A DNA stretch of 52,538 nucleotides from Planctomycetota bacterium (GCA_963204965.1 CAUJKA010000408.1:1-52538); one strand, 5' to 3'; positions 33,993 to 42,694 are shown, counted from the first letter of the stretch. Translations and numbers: made by a program. Notes: a model not told the origin generated them from the sequence alone.

Positions 33993-34862
33993 ATGAAAGA
34001 CCTGATTACCGCACTGTTGATGATGCTGCTGATGATATGCTTGGCCTTGAGTTCCTTCGATAGATCTCTATCTGCTCAGTTGCTTCCGCTTTCGAATGTC
34101 GGCACGCGGTCGGGTGATACTAGGCCGGAGAACAGTGTTGGAATTAAGATGGTTTGGCTTTCAGCGGATAGCTTCACCATGGGAAGTCCATTGGATGAAA
34201 AAGGCGGAGATACGAACGAAGGTCTGGTCGAAGTGAAACTAACAGAGGGCTTTTGGTTGGGGCAAACCGAAATAACTCAGAGCCAATGGACCCAATTGAT
34301 GGGAACATCACCGTGGCGAGGCAAATCCAATGTACGCGAAGGAAAGAACTATGCGGCAAGTTTTATTTCCTGGGACGATGCAATTTCTTTCGTGGAGAAG
34401 TTGAATTCGAAAGAGCATGGCTCAGGTTCATTGCCTAACGACTGGAAATACTCATTGCCAACGGAAGCCCAATGGGAATACGCGTGCCGAGGAGGGAAGA
34501 AGTCGGCTTTCAGTTTTGGTGATGATCCACGTGAGTTTAGTAACTATGGTTGGTCCGCTGAGAATGCGTTTGAAAAAGGGGAGCCGTATAGTCACGAGGT
34601 TGGCAAGAAACGACCGAACGAATACGGCCTACACGATATGCACGGCAATGTATGGGAATGGTGCAAAGATAACTTTAATGCCAAGCTCTCAGGCGGTACA
34701 AATCCAATCATCGACAATGATGGCCCACTTCGAGTCAATCGCGGCGGCGGTTGGAACTTTGCAACCAAGTTCTGTCGATCCGCAAGTCGTCTGGGCGATG
34801 CCCCTGACTCGCGCTTTAACAACTTAGGATTTCGTATTGCTCTTGTGCGCTCATCGAAGTGA
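33993..34862 (+). CDS. SUMF1/FGE-sulfatase-fold protein
   Basis: A 289-residue protein with an N-terminal signal or membrane segment (LITALLMMLLMICLALSSF). Residues ~49-289 are the formylglycine-generating-enzyme fold: MVWLSADSFTMGSP, GFWLGQTEITQSQW, YSLPTEAQWEYACRGG, NEYGLHDMHGNVWEWC and the C-terminal NRGGGWNFATKFCRSASR with LGFRIAL. The two catalytic Cys of true FGE (in the segment after GGSY) are not present here; only the later Cys of the CRSA motif is seen. It is therefore probably not an FGE enzyme but a binding or other SUMF1-fold protein, as is frequent in planctomycetes. The WD40 gene is 34 bp upstream. Confidence 0.9.
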   Translation: MKDLITALLMMLLMICLALSSFDRSLSAQLLPLSNVGTRSGDTRPENSVGIKMVWLSADSFTMGSPLDEKGGDTNEGLVEVKLTEGFWLGQTEITQSQWTQLMGTSPWRGKSNVREGKNYAASFISWDDAISFVEKLNSKEHGSGSLPNDWKYSLPTEAQWEYACRGGKKSAFSFGDDPREFSNYGWSAENAFEKGEPYSHEVGKKRPNEYGLHDMHGNVWEWCKDNFNAKLSGGTNPIIDNDGPLRVNRGGGWNFATKFCRSASRLGDAPDSRFNNLGFRIALVRSSK

Positions 34863-35397
34863 CTGAACGACCCTGGTGAGAGATCACCGCGGGAAACGAG
34901 TCTTCTTTTCGATCTTCTCACAACTATGGTAGTGGAGTTGTGTTTCCTTTTTGAAATATGTCAACTTTGAAACATGTTGGCCTTTCGCTGAAACCGCCCT
35001 CGCCACGTGTTTGGGGGGGCGTTTAAGGCCGCCTCTTGCATTGCGACGAAGCAAGAAGCTGAGATGGGTGCGAACAAGTCGACTTGGCACATTCTCAGTA
35101 CGGGAGGTTCTTGAGATCGCTCTATTGATAAGAAGGCATCATGTTGAAAGAAACCCTGCTTGGCCGATCCGACTCAGATTCCGAATCTACTTAACTAGAC
35201 TTATGTCTCGCCACTTGCAGTATCTCATTTAAAGGGCAGCGATACCGCAAAACGCTCCATCCATTGATTGACAACGCCTTCGAAGCCAGCCACCATAACG
35301 CGGTTGCGAAAAATCTGTGTTGGGCACCCTGTTCGAGTATCGGTGTCGCATTTCGGATTCCTGAACTGAATAAGTATGCCTCTTTTGCGCCGCGATC
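34863..35397. other. 535-bp intergenic region
   Basis: I see no supported gene. A frame from 34951 to 35232 and another without a start (about 35233-35412) have no recognisable product. A hairpin lies at 34979-35030 (separate entry). Confidence 0.5.
34979..35030. terminator. Stem-loop downstream of the SUMF1-fold gene
   Basis: GGCCTT at 34979-34984 pairs with AAGGCC at 35025-35030, and AAACCGCCC (34991-34999) pairs with GGGCGTTT (35017-35024) with one bulged C. It lies 117 bp after the stop, without a T-tract, so terminator function is uncertain. Confidence 0.3.
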
Positions 35398-38331
35398 ATG
35401 TTCTACAAAGTAAACTCAACCAAAGTAACTGTTCGCGAGTACCTATTTGAAGCGGGCATATTGTTCAAGCCGATTGTTTGGTTGATTGCCGTCTTCACCA
35501 AAACGTTTCGACTGCGTCTACCGGGTTCGGTTGATTTTCCGCCAGTTCAACGCCTGTCGCCATTCTTAGTGCCATGGGAATCGGTTGAGTCGGAAATGCT
35601 ACACTCGCTTGCAAGTGAACGAGCGTGGCTGGCCGAGCAGCAGTTTACGTATTGCGGTGATATCTATTTGAATGATGTAAACAGCAATACTCGCTACGCA
35701 TCCTGCATCTATTTGTCACCCAATCGCAAGACCATTGCCTGGGTGCGATTGCGAAGGTGGCCGCAATTGACGGCCAAATCGAAGACTACGCGAGTCCAAT
35801 TCACAAGCGCTCTCCAGAGCGGCTCGGTGGCCATCACGACTTCTGCAAATCGCGATCTACAGGAGCCTAACAGCTGGAATATGCGGTTTTATACAGGGAT
35901 GCCGGTACAAGAGCTTTCCCGCAATCATGACGAGCACTGCGAACGCGTTTTTGGTTCTTATTCTCAACGGGAATTCGCGACTCCTAACGATGCGATCGCT
36001 TTTCTAGACGACTTGCAAAGTCAGTTCGCAGATTATCAAGCCTCTCGTGGCGTTTTCGAACGACGTCAGGTTCCTATGCGAACGAATGGAACTCAAGCAA
36101 CCTTCATTCCGACTCCGACTAGTGTGCCAACTAGCGAAGAGAACCGTCCTTCTGAGTTGACGCTTTTCACTGACAATGCTAACGCTAATGCCAATGAAAC
36201 TCGGGCTCCAATTAGTGGTGACGACCTAGTAGTCGCTGAGGTTAGGAAGCTGGAAACGAAACAGACGCAGCTACTTTCAAAGCTTCTGTTGCTCGGCGTC
36301 TCCATCGTAGCATTTCTAGCTGTGGGAAGAGCGATGTGGGATTGGTCATTCGTTGCGATGATCATTCCCATACTCTTGATTCACGAACTTGGCCACCTGA
36401 TCGCAATGAAGATCTTTGGTTACAAGAATGTCAACATGTTCTTTATCCCATTCTTGGGAGCTGCGGTAACGGGCAGGCACTACAACGTGGCCGGATGGAA
36501 GAAGGCGATTGTGTCGCTGGCTGGTCCTTTGCCCAGTATTGCACTAGCTATTGTTTTGGAGATCATCGGCTTCGTAACTACTACCGAGTGGTTGACCAAG
36601 GCAGCGTTATTGATGTTGATTATCAATTTGTTGAACTTGTTGCCGTTCTTACCGCTGGATGGAGGCTGGGTGGCTCACATCACATTGTTCTCACGTTCGA
36701 AGTACTTGGATATTGGATTTCGTATCATTGCTATCCTCGCGATGTTTCTCTCGACCATCTTCATTGGGGACAAGGTATTGATGTACCTAGGTATTGCAAT
36801 GTTGATTGGCTTGCCCACGATTTGGAAAACGTTAAAGGTTCAGGAGAAATTAACCAACGAGCCTTTGCCCGCCCCTACCAACGACTTGATTCCCGAAGCC
36901 GCCATACGAGAGATATCCAAAGCTTGTCAATTGGCCAATTTGCTAGGGGTGAATACATCGCAATTGGCGGCAACAACAATTCGTGTCTATGAGGCGATCA
37001 ATACACGGCCAACGTCTTGGCCAGCAACCATTGGACTATGGGCACTACATGGTGGTGCAGTATTCGTTGGAGTTTTAGGACTGTTCGGATATTTTGCTGG
37101 ATCGATGTTTAAACGCTTTAGCGACATAGCGAATACGCAGTATAAAGCCATCTCATATGAGCTTCCCAAGAACCACAGCGACTTTCAAGTTGGTCAAGGA
37201 GCTTTGCCGGAATCCGCAATGCTATTTTGGCAATTTGCTGATGAGGAGCAAGCAAAAGAGGTCGTTGAGTCACTCAAAGAAGACCCGCAGAGTTCCGTTG
37301 CTCGATTCGGTAAGACTGTTCTCATGAGTGCAGTCGATGTCGCGACAGCTTCAGTTCCACTTGACGAGCAGGAAGTGTTCGCTGAGATGATGAAGTCACC
37401 ATCTGCAGAAGAACTATCCGCGCGCAATGCCCCGCAACTGCAAATGGTGCGTGCGAGATTCGCTGCGGCCGACGCCAGACTTTTCAGCGCGTCAAAGGAC
37501 TCACTTCCGCATTTGAAGGTTACCTTTGGCGATCAAGCTACGTTTGACCGAGTGTTGTATGAGATTGATATTATGCCGAACCTCGACCTGGAGGAACAAT
37601 TGCTTGCCGCATGGACGATCGGACGAAATCCAACCGCAGATCACATTCGCAGGCGGCGACTACTTCATGTAATCCAAGAGCGGGCTGAAAAGCTGCCATG
37701 GATTGTAGATCCACCAAAGAAGTCGGAGATTGATCAAGTGGACTTCAGCAAAATGTCTAAAGAGCAAACCGAAGCGTTTTGGGAGAAGATGGAAAAGGAG
37801 TTCAAAGAAAAAACAGCCGAGAATGCGAAGCTTAAGAAAAAGTGGATTGACGATGGATTGGCTCGTTCGAGCGGGGAAACGAAAAAACTGATTGAAGCCA
37901 TGCTTCTGTTCCAGGCTGATCAACAAGCTGCGAGGAAGGCGTATGAAGAGTCATTCGCCAGTGGCGACGCATCCGAGACGAGCTCGCAAATGCCTTGGGA
38001 CCGGATCAAATTTCCGAAGCTAGAGGAATATCTTGCGGATTCGGCCGAAGCGCTTGGTTACGTAAACAGTTCAGAGCCTGAATATCGCTACGGTGTCATG
38101 GCAACGGTTTATGCTGAAAGTTGGAGGGACGAAGACGACCAATCGTTGGATGCAGAAAACGAAGCCACCGCTGGCAAACAAACAACGATGATTATCACGT
38201 TGGGTCAGCCCAAAGATTCAGTCGCTACCTATTCAGCTATCGTTGCATGGCTCTATTCTCAAGGTGCAGAATCTGTTTCGATAAACTACGAACGCGTTGT
38301 TTTGTCGGCTGAACAGCTCACGGAGAAATGA
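35398..38331 (+). CDS. M50 site-2-type metalloprotease with large flanking domains
   Basis: A 977-residue membrane protein. Residues ~1-280 are soluble and unassigned, with a single hydrophobic segment near 20-40. The M50 core (~295-470) has four to five membrane segments, the zinc motif HELGH at 329-333 and the second metal site in LLPFLPLDGG near 415-422, so the protease is probably active. A further membrane segment lies near 545-571, followed by a ~400-residue soluble, acidic and helical region with a Lys/Glu-rich part (~770-850). M50 proteases cut membrane-bound substrates such as anti-sigma factors. No sigma factor or anti-sigma gene is adjacent. The ATG follows the hairpin-rich intergenic region and has no strong ribosome site. 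Confidence 0.85.
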   Translation: MFYKVNSTKVTVREYLFEAGILFKPIVWLIAVFTKTFRLRLPGSVDFPPVQRLSPFLVPWESVESEMLHSLASERAWLAEQQFTYCGDIYLNDVNSNTRYASCIYLSPNRKTIAWVRLRRWPQLTAKSKTTRVQFTSALQSGSVAITTSANRDLQEPNSWNMRFYTGMPVQELSRNHDEHCERVFGSYSQREFATPNDAIAFLDDLQSQFADYQASRGVFERRQVPMRTNGTQATFIPTPTSVPTSEENRPSELTLFTDNANANANETRAPISGDDLVVAEVRKLETKQTQLLSKLLLLGVSIVAFLAVGRAMWDWSFVAMIIPILLIHELGHLIAMKIFGYKNVNMFFIPFLGAAVTGRHYNVAGWKKAIVSLAGPLPSIALAIVLEIIGFVTTTEWLTKAALLMLIINLLNLLPFLPLDGGWVAHITLFSRSKYLDIGFRIIAILAMFLSTIFIGDKVLMYLGIAMLIGLPTIWKTLKVQEKLTNEPLPAPTNDLIPEAAIREISKACQLANLLGVNTSQLAATTIRVYEAINTRPTSWPATIGLWALHGGAVFVGVLGLFGYFAGSMFKRFSDIANTQYKAISYELPKNHSDFQVGQGALPESAMLFWQFADEEQAKEVVESLKEDPQSSVARFGKTVLMSAVDVATASVPLDEQEVFAEMMKSPSAEELSARNAPQLQMVRARFAAADARLFSASKDSLPHLKVTFGDQATFDRVLYEIDIMPNLDLEEQLLAAWTIGRNPTADHIRRRRLLHVIQERAEKLPWIVDPPKKSEIDQVDFSKMSKEQTEAFWEKMEKEFKEKTAENAKLKKKWIDDGLARSSGETKKLIEAMLLFQADQQAARKAYEESFASGDASETSSQMPWDRIKFPKLEEYLADSAEALGYVNSSEPEYRYGVMATVYAESWRDEDDQSLDAENEATAGKQTTMIITLGQPKDSVATYSAIVAWLYSQGAESVSINYERVVLSAEQLTEK

Positions 38332-38346
38332 CAACCTCTATCGTAG

Positions 38347-38366
38347 CTACCGCTGCCAAGCGGTAG
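38347..38366. repeat. Hairpin repeat, CTACCG type
   Basis: CTACCGCT-GCCA-AGCGGTAG is a perfect 8-bp stem 16 bp after the M50 stop. A related core, ACCGCT-GCCA-AGCGGT, recurs at 41311-41326 and a variant stem, CTACCGTC-TGGC-GACGGTAG, at 41346-41365. It may double as a terminator. Confidence 0.75.
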
Positions 38367-38506
38367 TTGTCGAGTCATAGGTACCAAACGATTGATACCA
38401 AGCTTCACTGTCTCGCTGCTGCGTTAAAGCCTATGGCCTGCGCTTTCAACGTTTGGCGATTCTGAAGTCGTGAGTTTGGGCTTTCGAGACGCTTCGTTCT
38501 TCGAAT

Positions 38507-38605
38507 TTTCGTGCTCGTGCTCAGTCGAAGACGGTGCTCGTGCTCGAATCCGACCTTTCGAGTACGATTACGAGCACCATTTCATCGAGCACGAGCACGA
38601 TTTCT
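38507..38605. repeat. Imperfect ~100-bp palindrome of GAGCAC repeats
   Basis: The left arm contains CGTGCTCGTGCTC at 38510-38522 and GGTGCTCGTGCTC at 38533-38545. The right arm contains the complementary GAGTACGATTACGAGCACC and ATCGAGCACGAGCACGA (about 38560-38601). The two arms pair over about 40 bp with several mismatches, enough for a long hairpin or cruciform. Codons of a short frame across it read as low-complexity Glu/His/Tyr, without coding support. Confidence 0.7.
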
Positions 38606-38780
38606 TGACAATATCTTCGAAAATCGCAGCATCAAAATCTGGCGACGGTTGCTACGGATGGCGGTCGCCTCTCAGGTCCAAGATGTCCGCCCCAAGTATA
38701 GTTTTTCCAATAAACTAGCGATTTGATTAGACAATTTCGGCGGCAGCTTGACTCTATGTAAGTAGCCAGTCAACTTCGAT

Positions 38781-38810
38781 TTGACACAAAACGGATACAG
38801 TCGCCATAGC
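38781..38810 (+). promoter_or_regulatory. Possible promoter of the HtrA-like gene
   Basis: TTGACA at 38781-38786 is a perfect -35 hexamer, but the -10 at the expected distance, CATAGC at 38805-38810, is poor. Kept only because of position before the start. Confidence 0.25.
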
Positions 38811-38886
38811 ATGCTTCCGTATCGCTCAGGTGGCTCAGACGCTTCGAGGAACTGGCCGTAGAGTTATTCCGCAAAGGACTCCAATA

Positions 38887-41298
38887 GTGACTTATCGACT
38901 CACCTTTTTCTTGAAATCGTTGTTCATCGGAGCAGTAGCATTCCTAACCACTATCGTGAGCTCAGGTCAGGCTGACGACGGAAAACGGGTAAGCACAGAA
39001 GAAAAGGGCAATTCGATCTCAACTGCGATGGAGTCTTCGTTAGAAAGTCTGCCAAAGCTCTACGAGTCCGTCAGCAAGTCGATCGTCCGTGTCGAAGGAA
39101 TGGACTTTACCAAGACAATAGCCCTCAGCGAAACCGGGGTCATCGTATCACCGGAGGGGCACATCTTGGTGGGGAATAGTTCAGGAGTGCAAGACCTGAA
39201 AGTCCACTTGAGTGATGGCCGCACCGTTACCGCCAACCCTGCTGGTTGGTCGGTTGAATGGTGTCTCAGCGTTTTAAAGATCAACGAAGAAGGCCCGTGG
39301 CCTGCGATCGAATTGGGATCAACGAAGGAACTGAAAGCTGGTGAGCCTTGCATGGTGCTCGGCTACGCTCCGCGTGGTGATGCGAAATGGGATTCCTCAC
39401 CAACGGCTCGGTATGGATTCATCGACCGGAACCATCCGCCTCATTGGTTCACCACCACGGGCTTTCCAAAATACTTCGAGAATCCGGCTGTTATTGGCTT
39501 GGATGGCCGCTTACTCGGTATCCATACCATGAGCTGGACGGATGGGCTGGCAAGCGATGTGAGTTTCGCGACCGCAGTTGATGTTTTGGTGGCGAATCGC
39601 GACAGCCTATTTTCCGGAAAGAATCTTGATTGGGTTCGGTATCCGCCTGATCCAAACTCGTTCTATCGCAATGGAACCGGAAGCCACCCCGAGCTGCTCA
39701 CATTCAGGAAGACAGAGGAAGTTTTGCACCAAGCCACGGCACCACTGAAGATGAGCGAAGCGGAGTTAGATAAAGTAAAGCGGATTGCAACGAACGCCAC
39801 TGTGCGATTGGTCTCGAAAGAGCGGCTTGGGTGGGGAGGAACATCTGACGAATACGATCGCTGGAGCGGCGTCATAGTTTCAGAAGACGGTTACATTCTT
39901 ACTGTTGCTCACACTGGTCAGATACCGGGAGAACGACTCAGCGTTCACTTGTCGGACGGTCGGACTGTGGACGCAGTTGCCCTGGGCACTAACGTCATCA
40001 CAGATATTGGTCTAGCTAAAATCACGACGCCCGGTTCATGGCCATTCGCAGAGATTGCCGAATCATCGACGTTGAAACCGGACGAACCGATCGTCTCGGC
40101 TGGGTATCCGGCGGTCAACGGGAAAGGGCAATGGTTGATGGAACGAACCCCGCAAATTGAATTGACCAATGTAAGAGTCCAATCTTACTTACTCTGGTCC
40201 GACAAAATGGACACCGTGTATGTCCCTTTCCAGGGAGGAGTTTGCGGAGGCGGCATCTTTAACCGTCATGGAAAGTACGTCGCCGCCCTATTAGGAAGCG
40301 CCGGCACTCGTTCGGAAGTCGCCAAAGCGCAATGGGAGGATTTGAAGAAACTGGAGTCGATCGAAACCGCGATTGGTTTGCCGCATCCGCTGCGACAGCG
40401 ATTTGTCGCTCCCAGCATGTCGGTGGCTCAGTCGCTGGTGGAACTGTTAGTTGATTCGGAACCTGTCAGTATTGGAACCGTCGTTGACACCGACGGATGG
40501 ATTCTCACCAAGGCGAGCGCCTTGAGTGGAAAGGTGAGTTGCCGACTGCCGGACCAGTCAATCATGATCGCCGAAAAACGAGCAGAGTCACAGGAGCATG
40601 ACCTCGCCTTGTTAAAGATCGACGTTGCCGGACTCAATGCGGCTGCGTACTCGGAAAAGGAACCGCCATCCATCACACAGGCGCTGTGTGCCGTAGGACC
40701 ACGTCAAGTTCTCAAACCCGGAATCGTGTCCATTGAAACTCGCGAGATCCCAGCCGAACCTAGTTGGAAAGGTGAGGGTACAGAAGACAAGCCAGAGGGA
40801 CCGATGATATCCCAATCCATTCCGGGGTCGAATAATAGGACGAACCTGATCAGGAATGGAACGAAACTTCAATTCGAAGACATTATGATCTCCATCAACG
40901 GCCAACCGACACCTACTATCGCAGCGCTCAAGCACGTGCTGAAAACCAATCTCGCCGAATATTGCACAGGTGATCTGGTTTCGGTCGAACTGCGTCGCAA
41001 GGGCGCATCCTTCAAAGTCAATACATCTCTACCGCGGGCGGCCGTGTTAAATTATTGGATGATGGAAGAGCATGAATCACCGAGGCAATCCGGCTTCACT
41101 TCGGTTTTTGATTGTGATATTGAACTTCTCCTCTCAGAAGTGGGCAGCCCCGTGATTGATCTAGACGGACGCATTCGCGGCATCGCTATCGCCAGTCGCG
41201 GCCGCAACGAAACACAACGCGGTCCGACATGTGTCCTGCCGAGCGACATCGTTGTTTGCGTGACAAAGCATCTCATGGCCGAGGCAAAAGCTAAGTAG
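38887..41298 (+). CDS. Triple HtrA-like protease-fold protein with PDZ-like region; one Cys-type triad
   Basis: An 803-residue exported protein. GTG 38887 with AAGGAC just upstream begins a signal sequence (FFLKSLFIGAVAFLTTIVS). Three HtrA-like units follow. Unit 1 (~65-250) has lost the catalytic positions: His is replaced in GHILVGNSSG and Asp in EWCLSVLKI. Unit 2 (~295-495) keeps His342 (TVAHTG) and Asp373 (TDIGLAKI), but the nucleophile position in GGVCGGGIF is Cys453 instead of Ser. The spacing (31 and 80 residues) matches HtrA proteases (about 30 and 75). Unit 3 (~520-800) keeps only Asp (HDLALLKI); a PDZ-like part with FEDIMISINGQPTPT lies inside it. Either unit 2 is a Cys protease or all three bind without cleaving. 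Hairpin repeats flank the gene on both sides. Confidence 0.85.
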   Translation: MTYRLTFFLKSLFIGAVAFLTTIVSSGQADDGKRVSTEEKGNSISTAMESSLESLPKLYESVSKSIVRVEGMDFTKTIALSETGVIVSPEGHILVGNSSGVQDLKVHLSDGRTVTANPAGWSVEWCLSVLKINEEGPWPAIELGSTKELKAGEPCMVLGYAPRGDAKWDSSPTARYGFIDRNHPPHWFTTTGFPKYFENPAVIGLDGRLLGIHTMSWTDGLASDVSFATAVDVLVANRDSLFSGKNLDWVRYPPDPNSFYRNGTGSHPELLTFRKTEEVLHQATAPLKMSEAELDKVKRIATNATVRLVSKERLGWGGTSDEYDRWSGVIVSEDGYILTVAHTGQIPGERLSVHLSDGRTVDAVALGTNVITDIGLAKITTPGSWPFAEIAESSTLKPDEPIVSAGYPAVNGKGQWLMERTPQIELTNVRVQSYLLWSDKMDTVYVPFQGGVCGGGIFNRHGKYVAALLGSAGTRSEVAKAQWEDLKKLESIETAIGLPHPLRQRFVAPSMSVAQSLVELLVDSEPVSIGTVVDTDGWILTKASALSGKVSCRLPDQSIMIAEKRAESQEHDLALLKIDVAGLNAAAYSEKEPPSITQALCAVGPRQVLKPGIVSIETREIPAEPSWKGEGTEDKPEGPMISQSIPGSNNRTNLIRNGTKLQFEDIMISINGQPTPTIAALKHVLKTNLAEYCTGDLVSVELRRKGASFKVNTSLPRAAVLNYWMMEEHESPRQSGFTSVFDCDIELLLSEVGSPVIDLDGRIRGIAIASRGRNETQRGPTCVLPSDIVVCVTKHLMAEAKAK

Positions 41299-41310
41299 GC
41301 TTGTGTAGTC

Positions 41311-41365
41311 ACCGCTGCCAAGCGGTTGAATCCCCAACAGCGTCTCTACCGTCTGGCGACGGTAG
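41311..41365. repeat. Two CTACCG-type hairpin repeats
   Basis: ACCGCT-GCCA-AGCGGT at 41311-41326 repeats the core of the hairpin at 38347-38366. CTACCGTC-TGGC-GACGGTAG at 41346-41365 is a perfect 8-bp variant, and a half copy, GTCTGGCGACGGTAG, follows at 41372-41386. They start 13 bp after the HtrA-like stop and may terminate transcription. Confidence 0.75.
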
Positions 41366-41639
41366 CTACGTGTCTGGCGACGGTAGTACGGGCAAGCTCG
41401 AAGATCGGTAAACGGTTTTAAAAAAAACTCTCTATGCAACTGTGCAATTTCCGTCCCTGACTGAGTCTACTAATTAGCCAATTCACTTCAGCCAGTCGGA
41501 AAAACAGATGCAGTCCAGTCCTCCAGAAACGCGTGCTAGCTCGAGTTGCATGCCGCCATGGACTTCAGATCGCCGATGCGGAGAACATAGCCCTGTAGTG
41601 TTCTTCAACACAGTTGGACGACGTAACATCAGCTTTCGC

Positions 41640-41665
41640 CACAAGCAGAGTCGCTTGTGTACAAT
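41640..41665 (+). promoter_or_regulatory. Candidate operator next to a -10 hexamer
   Basis: CACAAGC (41640-41646) and GCTTGTG (41653-41659) form a perfect 7-bp inverted repeat with a 6-base centre, directly followed by TACAAT (41660-41665), a good -10. No clear -35 hexamer is seen at the right distance, so a regulator bound to the repeat may control the promoter. The gene start is 85 bp downstream. Confidence 0.35.
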
Positions 41666-41749
41666 GCAATAATCCAGTTAACGCCTACACACAACTGCCG
41701 CTTTGCATCGTCATGCGGCACGAACTAACGAAAGCCACGAGAGAACACT

Positions 41750-42382
41750 ATGCATGAACTGAAGCCCTCGACATCATTGGGACCACTCAAGAAAGCGCTA
41801 GACAATGGTGGGCGGTTCTATAACTTCTTTGACGATGAGAATGACGAGAAGATCTCACGTGGTGAATTGGCGAAGGCGGCTGGCGTGTTCACAGCGGGCA
41901 TTCAGGCCTTTCTTTACCTTCAGATGACCAAACAGGATCTCGACGATCGTGATCAGCAAACCGTCATCGCGATGCTCGACGATAAGCTCCGCAAGAGCTT
42001 CGAGAAAAAGAAGCCTGCGTTCGTCGCACCATCACAAGTGGACGCCAATCACAAGGCGGGCGAGGCCGTTATCGTCACAGGTTTTGCTCGCGAGATCGAT
42101 CAACAGAAGTTATTCACCGGGTTCATCATAGTACCAATTATGATCGGTAAGGTCATGATGCCGATGATGATCCCTATCCATAGTCTCTATCGCATTATTG
42201 AAGTGTGCGACGACGATAAATTCAAGAAACCTACCTCAGTCGTAGCTACACCGATCAAAAAGCCGCTGGACGTTTCCGGCATGGTTCAATTCGGAGGAGT
42301 CTTGAAAGAGCTCAAAGGCAAAGACAACCAGCCTCCCACGCACCCCGTCTACCTCGAAGCCATCTACTGGATGAAAAGGTGA
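41750..42382 (+). CDS. Hypothetical 210-residue protein with EF-hand-like loop
   Basis: A protein without signal sequence. Residues ~27-39 contain DDENDEKISRGE, which fits an EF-hand calcium loop at positions 1, 5, 8 and 12, with Glu at position 3 and no Gly at position 6. Helices flank the loop. A central hydrophobic stretch, FIIVPIMIGKVMMPMMIPI (~125-145), could be a buried strand pair or a membrane segment. The last 60 residues are Lys/Pro-rich with FGGVLKELKGKDNQ. No family is recognised. It stands alone between two intergenic regions rich in hairpins, with its own likely promoter. Confidence 0.7.
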   Translation: MHELKPSTSLGPLKKALDNGGRFYNFFDDENDEKISRGELAKAAGVFTAGIQAFLYLQMTKQDLDDRDQQTVIAMLDDKLRKSFEKKKPAFVAPSQVDANHKAGEAVIVTGFAREIDQQKLFTGFIIVPIMIGKVMMPMMIPIHSLYRIIEVCDDDKFKKPTSVVATPIKKPLDVSGMVQFGGVLKELKGKDNQPPTHPVYLEAIYWMKR

Positions 42383-42578
42383 GTTGTAGAAGTGAGGCAT
42401 AGAGTCTTTGCGCCAGCAAGCTCTTCGTAGGGTGTGTGCAGCATGCGTTCTACAGGCCGAGATCGCCACGAATAAAACACCGCATAATAGTCCACACAGC
42501 TTTCCAATCTCACTCGCACGCAAAACACACCATGGGCTGCTAAGCTGGTTTTCAATCGCGGAGCCGATGGAATTTTAC

Positions 42579-42602
42579 AGCCTGGGACTCGCGTCTCAGG
42601 CT
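42579..42602. repeat. Hairpin AGCCTGGGAC type
   Basis: AGCCTGGGAC-TCGC-GTCTCAGGCT pairs at nine of ten positions (one G-T). It resembles the short palindromes scattered in planctomycete intergenic DNA. Confidence 0.6.
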
Positions 42603-42694
42603 TTCAACTTTCGTCGCATCCGCGACTAAAACGGACTTCTAGGCATTCATAGTTATTGGGGAAGGTCGATATCTTTGCCCTAAGGTCGCTGCGC

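Larger units (their letters stand above)
38332..38886. other. Intergenic region with two hairpin repeats
   Basis: A 555-bp region before the HtrA-like gene. It carries a short hairpin, a long imperfect palindrome and a weak promoter candidate (separate entries). The GTG at 38830 is an alternative start of the HtrA-like gene, adding 19 residues. Confidence 0.55.
41299..41749. other. 451-bp intergenic region with hairpin repeats
   Basis: No gene seen. It holds the hairpins at 41311-41365 and a candidate promoter/operator at 41640-41665 in front of the 210-residue gene. Confidence 0.55.

Noticed and set aside
34951..35232. 93-codon open frame in the 535-bp gap
   Set aside because: No ribosome site, high Arg/Leu content without a recognisable pattern, and it overlaps a hairpin; reads as chance.
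35233..35412. About 59 open codons just before the M50 gene
   Set aside because: No start codon and it runs into the M50 gene in another frame; no similarity that I recognise.
38470..38726. Short frames reading Glu/His/Tyr-rich across the GAGCAC palindrome
   Set aside because: Low-complexity product of the DNA repeat; no start signal and no family.
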